Assembly (NCBI GenBank): GCA_012845835.1
Contig: JABAKD010000009.1
Coordinates: forward strand, 17,681,318-17,745,317
Origin: Undaria pinnatifida
Taxonomy: Eukaryota > Sar > Phaeophyceae > Laminariales > Alariaceae
Direction: 5' to 3'
Length of the DNA stretch: 64,000 nucleotides
Shown here: piece by piece, positions 56,401 to 64,000 of the stretch
Position numbering within the stretch: the first letter of the stretch is position 1
Layout: every line of letters starts with the position of its first letter
Made by a program: the position numbers and the translations under genes
Notes under the pieces: model-generated
Told to the model about the DNA's origin: nothing
The model's input: only the letters and a program-made list of their open reading frames with translations
The model's database searches: none

Positions 56401-58853
56401 GTCCTTCAAGAGACCACCCGCGTGATTGTCATAGAGTACTTACGAGGGCTGGGACTATTCAGGAAACGAGGGATGTAACGTGGGAGGCGTTGCCGTCACA
56501 ACTCCCTCCACCGCAACCTCCGTTGCCGATAGAGATCGCGGAGGAGGGAGGGGAGGAAAGTGACAACGATGTAAAAGCCGAGGTATGGCCGCTTGTAGGG
56601 AGGGGAGTTGCCCACACACTGTTGCGAAATAACGCGGCAGTGGTCCCCTCTGGTGCAGCAACGAACGAGGTAGTGGTCCCCCCTGGTGAAGCAGTCGATG
56701 TGGTTGAAAGTGTTGACGTAGAGAGTGTAGGTCGATCGCCGTTTGCCCCCTCTGTGCCATCTTCGCCCGTTCCCTCTGTGTCGTCTCCAGCACCTGAGTT
56801 TACCGATGGTGAGGGGCAGGGAGGGCAAGATGTGGGGGAACTAGAGTCGGTGGGTCCTGAAGAGCAGGATACAGAGTCTGTAGGGCCGGGAGGGCAGGAG
56901 GCAGAGGCAGAGGCATCTCCTCCAGTTGCTCGTCGTCCGCGGCATGTAGCTGAGCTAGCTGATTTCAACAACCCTGCGCGTGAGAATGATGAAGTAAAAG
57001 AAGGTAGAACTCGCGCGCAAACCCGTGCAGTTAACCAGCAGAATGTATCTGGCCTTATCGCCACTCTAGGGCCCGTCTGCGCAACAGAGATAATATATGC
57101 GCTGTTGGCGGAGCAGAGAGCTGGTGACGCAGTGGAATTGCCGAAAGAACTAGTGCAGGACGTAGAGTCTGAGCCTGATAGCTATCAAGAAGCCCGGCAA
57201 TCGAAGTACGCCACGATTTGGGATGGAGCTATGTCTGCAGAAGTTGAAGGCTTGATAAGGGCAGGAACGTTCACGTTAGCGGTAAAGATCCCAATAGGCT
57301 GTAACGTGATAGATGCTAGATGGGTTTTCAAATGGAAAGCAGACGAAACAGGAAAGATAGTGAAGGCCAAGGCTAGGCTTGTCGCGAAGGGCTTCAGGCA
57401 GAATTATGGTGTAGACTATCTTGAGACTTTCTCGCCTACTGCAAATCCTGCATCAATTCGATTGTTGGTAGCATTGGAGTGCAAGTATGATTTGGAATTA
57501 CTCCACTGGGACATTGAGCAGGCGTTTGTTCAGTCGAAGTTGGATCACGAGGTGTTCATGAAGTTGCCTTCTGGCTGTGGTTCGATGTCAGGAAAAGTTG
57601 TCCGTCTGAACAAGAGTTTGTACGGATTGAAGCAGGTATCTAGAACATTTTACAAGAGGCTAGTATCGGATCTAAAGAGGATTGGTTTCGAGCAGTCTCT
57701 GTGTGACCCCTGTGTGCTGCATTTCATGATGGGAGACGAGGTGATAGGGATGGTCGCGATTCACGTGGATGACATTCTGTATGCAGGAGCTAAGAGTCTT
57801 GCCAAGGTGGTTGTAGAAGCTCTAGGCGATTCTCTTCCTACGAAGAATTTGGGTGAGGTCAAGTTCTTTCTTGGTTGCGCATTTATTCGCGACCGCGAGG
57901 CTGGCAGGATTGATATTTCTCAGGAGAGTTACATCAGGAGTGTGCCTGAGAGATTCAAAATTTGTCGCACCAGCCCGATCCCTGCTTCCGCTGCTAACGA
58001 TAATAGGTCCGTGATGGAGGATGAGGAGGCAGGAGATGTGCCGTTCCGAGAGGTGGTGGGGTGCCTGATGTGGGTCGCCAATGGGACGAGGCCCGACATT
58101 TCGAATGCTGTGCGGGCGGTGGCGAGGCACTCTCATGAGCCAAAGAAGAGAGACTGGAAGGCAGCTCAGAAGATTCTGAACTATCTTCTGGAAACGGCAC
58201 ATTTAACTCTGAAGTACAAGAGAGACAGTGCGGTTGATGACGTAGGCACGTTGGTGTACGTAGATGCAGACTTTGCCAGCAAGGCCACTGACCGTAGATC
58301 AGTTTCGGGAGCACTAATTATTGTGGCTGCCTGTCTTGTAGCTTGGCTTTCTTGGACGCAGAAACGCGTTTCGCAGTCGACTTCTGAGGCAGAGTATCTT
58401 GCGATGGGCGATGGTGTGAAGGAGTCTCTGTTTGTGAACGGAATGCTTCAGTTCTTGAGGTCTAGTGTGGAGCCTCGTAAAATTGACGTCCTTGAGGACA
58501 ACGAGGGAGCGATTGCGCTTGCAGAGAATCCGCTTAGCTCGAGCAGGAGTAAGCACATCGACGTGAGGCACCATTTTCTTAGAAATCTGACCGAGGAGGG
58601 TGTGATCGAGATCACGCATGTTCCCAGCGAAAAACAACATGCGGACATCCTCACGAAGGCTCTGCCGAGAAGTATTTTTGAAGTTCACCGTGACTTTGCA
58701 TTGGGCTCTAGGAAGTGGGAGTCTGAATTATTTTTGTTTGTCATACTGCATGTTGTGGGTCTGGTAGATACAACAGCCCCTAGGGAGGGTGTTGGTGATA
58801 GCGGCAGTGTGTATCGGCCGAGCTGCTGTAGATCATCTGATTGGATAGTTTGA
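53474..58853 (+). pseudogene. Copia gag-pol polyprotein, disrupted
   Basis: In order: gag start at 53474 (MAEPGTPAGGRVQSNPQDVG) running to a frameshift near 54100; gag continuing in the next frame with the zinc knuckle CFKCGEVGHVKKDC; protease with WYADTGTAFHMT; a frameshift near 55711; integrase (VRSDNGGEFFGGEF, then TAG at 56049-56051, then YSPQYNGVAERGL); reverse transcriptase from about 57230 (DARWVFKWKADETGKIVKAK, AIHVDDILYAG) and RNase H (VSQSTSEAEYLAMGDGVKES, ADILTKALPR) in one 917-codon frame, which overlaps into the 3' LTR. The order protease-integrase-RT-RNase H is diagnostic of Ty1/copia. Two frameshifts and a stop suggest it can no longer move by itself. Confidence 0.9.
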
Positions 58854-59209
58854 ATATTGAATTGTCAATTGTAGTAAGTTGATGCTGGATATTCTGGGAA
58901 TATTCTTTGTGGTACTTCGGTAGGTTGTACACAAGTACGAGCTATACAATGGACCGTAGGTGTGTGTGTCGGTACATTGGTATGTGGTACATTGGACACT
59001 TATCCTGTAGGAAGGTTCAGGCATTGTTGCTGTAGGTCTGACTATCAGGCTATTGTCATGGTAGGGGTATTGTTTGTGGTACGGAGGGTGAGGTTGTGCG
59101 CGCCCACGAACGCCCCCACCCTGCTCACTCCACCTTGCCTACCTGTCTCAGAAGGGCAATTGCTCAATAATACAACATCTTTTCCCCAAAAGCCACGAGT
59201 TTACCAACA
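58790..59209 (+). repeat. 3' LTR of the copia element
   Basis: 420 bases, the same as the 5' LTR except AA for GG near its end. Preceded by the polypurine tract AGGGAGGG and followed by TACTC. Confidence 0.92.
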
Positions 59210-59889
59210 TACTCTCCTTTCATCACATTTCTGTACGAGCAGCTTGAAGAGGCGAAGAGTAAAAGCGCGAGCTTGAAGAGGCGAAGAGGTGCGGCGAGGA
59301 TGAATCCCTGGTATCCAAGATAGTGGTTCCCAAGATACTTACCTTCGCGAAGGCGGTGGCTGGCAGAGCAAGATCGACCAAGGGGAAGAATCACGAGTGG
59401 TCACTGGATCGTATGTTTCTCGACCTACCCACCTACCACAACGAGGGAATTGAACAGGCAGCGGGACGCTTGAAGAGCATTGACCTCTGCACACTGGATG
59501 AGAGGCCTATTCGATATAGCTGCATGCTCTACCGTTAGGATGCGGGCAAACGCGCGGAGGTGCAAAAAGCAAAAGCATCAGCCTCTTGCGTCACCCTTCC
59601 TCCGAACGGGAAACTCGTAAGATAATAAGGACGGATGTGTTTGTCATTAGGCACACCTCCTTAGTGAGGCCTCCGTAGCTTAGGGTCTGTGGTACTCAAC
59701 GTACCCCCCTGGTCATAATTAAAGTGACGGTTGAACAACGGGCCAAAAATGTATCACCAGGGTGTGCTCGGTGTTTTTCATGCAGTGGTGCCCTGGTTCG
59801 GCGCTGGGTGCAAGTGGACGTGCGCATTGGGAGAAACATGGATCAGGAAAATAATCGAGAGGTATCTGATATTTGATAACTGATACCGA

Positions 59890-60000
59890 TGCGCAACTGG
59901 AGGTACAGTCGACCCCGCTTTAAAGACACACCACGTTTTTTTTCGAGTGTCTTTAACACGGAGAAGTGTCTTCAAGATTCCGGGGGGCCACTAACTTACC
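59890..60000. repeat. Possible pogo/Tigger-like terminal sequence
   Basis: TACAGTCGACCCCGCTTTAA followed by AGACAC recalls the CAGTCGAC… termini of pogo-type DNA transposons. A rough inverse (GTGTCCTTAAAGCGGGGAGA) lies at 63059-63079. The 3.1 kb between contains other elements, so if this was one transposon it has been heavily invaded. Confidence 0.3.
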
Positions 60001-60542
60001 GTCCCCGGGGCCAACGTCTTCGTAGAGTCCAAGCCTGGATGCCCTGACCGCCTCGTGGTCTGACGAGTGTTCTTCGTTGTATTACAGGACAGAGAGGAGA
60101 TAAGGAGCAGAGAGCGGAGTGCTGGAGCTCTCCTCTCATGAGAAAAATTGCATAAAAACGCCTACGAATGTATGCGCAACCCTCTACAACATTTGTAGCC
60201 GTCGTGCTGTGACGATCCATACTAACACCCTCCCTGGCTCTTCACAGCAGTGACGAGATCGAACGGGCGTCCAAAACAAAACGCTCGGACCGAAGAACAG
60301 CTAACGACAGTCCCGCAGGAGGAAACCCGGCCACCGGGTCAAAACCTCCCGTATGTCTTACATCATCCAAACCATTGTGATTGTAACAATGGCCGCATTC
60401 AAACGATGACCATGGCCAGAAACTAAAATGCCAAGTAGCGCCCTACTCACCCATGCCCCTCAAAGTAGCGTGGGGTGGCGGCCTGACAAATTATTCCTCG
60501 CATGAATCAAACATGGTACTCATCGAATAATGCTCACACCCC

Positions 60543-60980
60543 TTACTCATCACCCAACGGTAGGTTCAACAAAAACTTACGGTGAGATTTAAAAGGGGTC
60601 GCAGCAAGGGATTTCGTCAAAATATCCGCGTGCTGCTCTTCAGAAGCTACGAATTGAACATCAATTTTCTTTGCACGAAGCAGCTCTCGGACGAAATGGA
60701 ACCGCACATTTATGTGCTTGCTCCGCGCGGAACTAAGAGGGTTCTCAGCCAGTGCTATGGCCCCCTGATTATCTTCAAAAACGCGGACACATGATCCGGT
60801 TAGCTCTGGACAAATGAAAGATAATATTGCCCCCGTAGACAGAGCCTCTTTCACCCCTTCACCCAGGGCTACATACTCTGCTTCTGATGTAGACAACGTA
60901 ACGCACCTCTGCGTGCTACTTGCCGAACTGACGGCAGCACCCCCCAAGATAATTACCGCCTAACCACCCCCGAGACGCTT
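60543..60980 (-). pseudogene. Copia RNase H fragment
   Basis: The - strand frame reads AVSSASSTQRCVTLSTSEAE, YVALGEGVKEAL, FEDNQGAIALAENPLSSARS, KHINVRFHFVRELL and HADILTKSL, the RNase H end of a copia polyprotein. It is clearly a different family from the element at 52964. Upstream coding (SVSGVV) is shifted in frame near 60962 and the rest is missing. A related sequence of about 40 bases (CACAGCACGACGG with flanks) occurs at both 60180-60230 and 60973-61015. Confidence 0.8.
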
Positions 60981-61019
60981 TGTAACCGTCGTGCTGTGAC
61001 AATCCAAACTAACACAACG

Positions 61020-61785
61020 TAGGCGTAGCATGTCAAAAGCGCGCATTCGCAGCAGGAATGTGACCACGAAACGGTGTTGTTTGAAGCCTACGACACAAGG
61101 TGATTAGAAGGCCGCAACTACTGCTGCTGTACTCCAATACGTGCATACCATCGTTTGAATTTCCCTCTCCCACCGAAACGCGGGAAGGGGTGCAGCACGA
61201 CCTACATACAGTGTAATGTGTACGGTAGTGCGCTGGTGTTGTTGTAGGCTTTTATTATTGTTGAGGCGTTGTCCTCACGGTGAACATCACAACCGTTTTG
61301 GAACTCTGATACGATACAGGCACAGGCTACCTGCCACATGGAGACCAAACAAAACCACCCACACTTAGGACGACACTACTACCAGGTATATTTAGTAAAA
61401 TGTCGGTGACGCAGACAACACCAGATGATATAAAAATCGGGAAAGTACACCGAAAAAGAGGACACCGCTCCTTCCCAAAGGTAAAAACGAGGCAAACACA
61501 AAACAAATTATGCTCAAGTTTAGCTAAACGAGACTTCACCCAATACCAACAAAAAAACACCAAACAACGAACGCGGGCATCCGAAGTGCAATTGTCCTAA
61601 AAAAAAAACACTACGCCGCCCACATATCCCGACGAGTCGCCTGCACCTCGCCCCCCTCCTGCGCTCTTCGCTTGACTTGAGTTTCATGAGTGAACGAATG
61701 AATGCACAGTCTTGGAAAGAAGGTACGCCGTTTCGCTGTACTCGCCGTCTCTTCCGTTCGCGAATAAATAGGAGCGGACATCTAC
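61020..61785. other. No gene recognised
   Basis: Only short frames on both strands (for example 61400-61600 on + and 61520-61807 on -), without domain, repeat or splice support. Confidence 0.4.
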
Positions 61786-62793
61786 TAAGTAAAAATACTA
61801 AAACCAATCAATGTAGTAATGGACAAAAACATTTGTTAATAAAAGAAAAGAGCCCCTCCCAAAAACATTTCACCCACATAGCATAGTACAAGTATCAGCA
61901 AGCAGATTCAAAATTCGTCGAACTCACGTCTGATGTCCTGAAAATATATACCAGGTACATGTGTTCTAAATATTAGAATGACAGCGTATCAATTTAGAAC
62001 CAACCGTGGGTTCGTGTCCCACAGAGTTTTTAATATTTTTTGGGTTGGAGTAGATGACTTTAATTCTTGAATGCTGTATTAAGAGCAACATATAGATAAC
62101 TTTGTTTCACGAATATCATGTTATTTATTCGTACTCTTCCCGATATTAAAGCCGGGGGAAGAAAAACAAAATAAACCGCCTACCATACATATGATAAAGC
62201 AGTATTATAGTGGAAACTACAGTAGTAATAAATTTATAAAATAATAGATGTATGTGATGTTTTACCTAGCTCAAAATTCCCCACCTAATTTAAAGTATAA
62301 ATACCAATACTTATCATTATTATTATATATAGTGGACAAAAAATAAGACACCTCCCAATAAAAACTCACTCATTCATATAGTATGTTACGAGTACCAACA
62401 ACGCAGCTTGCAAAGATGAGTATTGACTTGAAATTCGTCAAACTCACGGCTGACGTCCTTGAAAATTAGTATAAAATAGGAGCGGACATCCTCGAGACGA
62501 GAGCGGACCTCGGCCTCTGAAATCGTCGATTTCATGCACGACTCTTGCCTACCGTCATCGCCTTCCTCTAAATAACACCTCCCAATAAAAACTCACTCAT
62601 ATAGTATGTTACGAGTACCAACAACGCAGCTTGCAAAGATGAGTATTGACCTGAAATTCGTCAAACTCACGGCTGACGTCCTTGAAAATCAGTTATAAAA
62701 TAGGAGCGGACATCCTCGAGACGAGAGCGGACCTCGGCCTCTGAAATCGTCGATTTCATGCACGACTCTTGCCTACCGTCATCGCCTTCCTCT
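61785..62793. repeat. AT-rich dispersed repeat family, copy 3, with a tandem 224-bp tail
   Basis: Same modules as 14100-15080 and 46100-46830, including TGACAGCGTATCAATTTAGAACC and GGGTTCGTGTCCCACAG at about 61980-62025. The end is duplicated: TAGGAGCGGACATCCTCGAG at 62477 and again at 62701, each followed by ACGAGAGCGGACCTCGGCCT and CATGCACGACTCTTGCC, with the CACCTCCCAATAAAAACTCA module in between. Confidence 0.75.
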
Positions 62794-62904
62794 TCACTGG
62801 ACACAGACAGACTTGATTTTGCACGTTGGTTCGCCACATGGCTTCAAGCCCGCAGCAGACGAACCGCCAGCAGATGGGAGGAATCTTTCCATACCCACAC
62901 GCAG

Positions 62905-62936
62905 TAGCAGCAGCAGCAGCAGCAGCAGCAGCAGAC
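62905..62936 (+). repeat. CAG microsatellite
   Basis: About ten consecutive AGC/CAG triplets. The open frames around it (poly-Ser or poly-Ala) have no gene context that I could recognise. Confidence 0.85.
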
Positions 62937-63245
62937 CGCTTTCGGTGCAGTCTACAGGTGTGCTACAGCAATTTTTTGGGGGCCCGTATGATGGAAAAAT
63001 GCCCGCCCCCGTAATTTTTCACATCTGATCTGCGGGGCACCATGCTTTTGGTATTTTTTGTGTCCTTAAAGCGGGGAGAGTGGGGACGACTTCTACGTGT
63101 ATCCAAACGTGTCCCCGAGCCCCGCAGTGTACCTAACGCAATTAATTTGATGTCGAAACCCTGGCGAGCGGAGCAAACATCGAACATCCACCCATCATGT
63201 TCTTGTAAGCAGTACCTCCACCTGCGTAGCACCTTGATCACTACA

Positions 63246-63658
63246 ATGCACTCAGCGTGGGTCCGGCTTAACGCGGTGGTGTTTTTTGGGCTCACAGTTC
63301 TTCTTGGGTTGAGCATACTCACGGCGCTAAGTACTTTCCTCCACCAAGGTAATGATGGACTCTGTACGTACCTGCAGGTACGAAACACAATAATCAATCT
63401 TGGGTTTGGACGGCCCACAACACGTGTTTCTTACTCTAGTTTGTTCTGCCTGCCGCCTTGCCTTGTCCAGGCTTTCCGGATGTGAAGCAGCTAAGCGTCA
63501 GCAAGTTCCGGACGTTCCGAAAGTCTGAAGGGACGGATCGATTGCTGCTGAACATCGATGTCGATGCGGAGCTGGCCCCAGCGTTCAACTGGAACGTTAA
63601 GCAGCTTTTCGCCTTCGTTGTTGCGGAGTACAAGACCAAAACTAACTCCTTCAACCAG
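63246..63658 (+). CDS. SPCS3: Signal peptidase complex subunit 3 (SPC22/SPC3), first two exons
   Basis: The signal peptidase complex removes signal peptides in the ER membrane; this subunit is a single-span type II membrane glycoprotein required for its activity. Exon 1 is 63246-63348: MHSAWVRLNAVVFFGLTVLL and GLSILTALSTFLHQ, the N-terminal anchor, ending at G/GTAATG in phase 1. Exon 2 is 63471-63658, after a TTGTCCAG acceptor: SKFRTFRKSEGTDRLLLNID, AELAPAFNWNVKQLFAFVVA and EYKTKTNSFNQ. The NWNVKQLF…EY.T…N..NQ pattern is highly characteristic of the family. The second donor would be CAG/GCAAGG, a GC-AG intron. The remaining exons are beyond 63658 and probably outside the window. No lesion is visible. 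Confidence 0.85.
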
Positions 63659-64000
63659 GCAAGGCTGCTGTGTGTTGCACGTGTCCTTACAGTAGGCCTG
63701 ACCAGTGGTACGAAGTACGAAGTGGTGTGACATATTTTTTGCCAGCGCTATGTGTTTGCCGTGTACCTAGTAGTCTAAGCTGGTAACGCGCGGCTAGGAA
63801 CATACCAGTACCAGTTACCTTTCTGATGGGTTGCATCAATGGTCGTAGCTGCGCCAGCGTACTTTCCTATTTGTACTTGCTCACGTTATGCGAGTTGTGC
63901 AACACCGGCTGTAACACGTTAACTTTCCATCTTCAACTTTGGCCTCACAGAGCCATGCTTAGTCTCAACAGGACGCGTTCCGATAATCCTGTGCGACGGA
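63659..64000. other. Probable intron of the SPCS3 gene
   Basis: No exon could be assigned with a matching phase. CTCAACAG/GACGCGTT near 63976 could be an acceptor, followed by a frame reading VPIILCDG, but its phase does not fit the exon 2 end as I call it. Confidence 0.4.

Larger units (their letters stand above)
52964..59209 (+). mobile_element. Complete Ty1/copia LTR retrotransposon
   Basis: It is 6246 bases long with 420-base LTRs (TGTTGG...CCAACA) and a perfect 5-base target duplication TACTC (52959-52963 and 59210-59214). AGGGAGGG at 58782-58789 is the polypurine tract. The LTRs differ only at two adjacent bases (GG at 53372-53373, AA in the 3' copy), as far as I could compare, so insertion was recent. 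It lies inside the coding sequence of the gene at 50916-59538, in the same orientation. Confidence 0.92.
50916..59538 (+). pseudogene. Three-exon host-type gene of unknown function, with three stops and a copia insertion
   Basis: Exons 50916-51005 (MEDGTGSSRAYGEGTGSLDP), 51239-51442 (acidic, Gly/Pro-rich), and 51577-52963 join at phase 0 with consensus GT-AG sites. Exon 3 holds one continuous frame with TAG at 52039, TAG at 52279 and TGA at 52561. Sequence such as FFAIWDEMEKDLNMMQSFLD, HALIDNDNIIKILREKIAPI and YWEYYLPSDEPPENAKLIKW is helical and soluble, then a Lys/Arg/Glu coiled region. The copia element (52964-59209) interrupts it. After the element coding resumes (FITFLYEQLEEAKSKSASLK; later KILTFAKAVAGRARSTKGKN) to TAG at 59538, with at least one frameshift. 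I do not recognise the family. All three stops are one C-to-T change from a sense codon. Confidence 0.55.

Overview
The window looks like nuclear DNA of an intron-rich eukaryotic alga, most likely a stramenopile and plausibly a brown alga. The host call is inference from the dense short exons with GT-AG introns, the style of the ankyrin proteins and the giant-virus insertion; no marker here proves the species. No bacterial gene organisation is present.

Layout. (1) 1-12.5 kb: the 3' two thirds of a host gene for nuclear cap-binding protein subunit 1 (CBP80/NCBP1), at least 18 exons on the + strand whose phases all agree. Its introns carry simple repeats, tandem duplications and a non-autonomous Mutator-like element with about 240-bp inverted repeats and a 9-bp target duplication. 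(2) 12.5-20.3 kb: gene-poor repeat ground with an inverted pair of LTR-like sequences, an AT-rich repeat with a tRNA-like box, G-rich blocks, a foldback repeat and a field of short AAGCTTCC palindromes. (3) 20.4-41.95 kb: a compact, intronless block of about 25 genes on both strands that looks like a piece of a large nucleocytoplasmic DNA virus (Nucleocytoviricota-like) fixed in the host genome. Recognisable members are an A32-type packaging ATPase, a RecD-like superfamily 1 helicase, a SET-domain protein, a second SET-like protein, an aspartyl/asparaginyl hydroxylase-like protein, a zinc-knuckle protein, three ankyrin/F-box-like proteins and a long amphipathic-helix protein that may be a virion membrane protein. 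No major capsid protein or DNA polymerase was seen. Most genes carry frameshifts or stops and both P-loop ATPases have lost glycines in the loop, so the block appears dead. (4) 41.98-45.25 kb: a roughly 55-bp satellite array with higher-order structure, followed by a truncated DDE transposase. (5) 45.7-50.9 kb: another copy of the AT-rich repeat, a tandem segmental duplication, and an internally deleted Ty3/gypsy element with paired LTRs. (6) 50.9-59.5 kb: a three-exon host-type gene of unknown function with three in-frame stops, split by a complete 6.25-kb Ty1/copia element (420-bp LTRs, TACTC target duplication). (7) 59.5-63.2 kb: a copia relic on the - strand and a third copy of the AT-rich repeat. 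(8) 63.2 kb to the end: the first two exons of a signal peptidase complex subunit 3 (SPC22/SPCS3) gene.

How it fits together: two housekeeping genes bracket about 50 kb of accumulated mobile and viral DNA. The roughly 2.5 kb of cap-binding protein coding sequence contains no frameshift, while the viral block contains about twenty. This argues that the lesions are real decay rather than assembly error. Nearly all the nonsense changes can be explained by C-to-T or G-to-A transitions.
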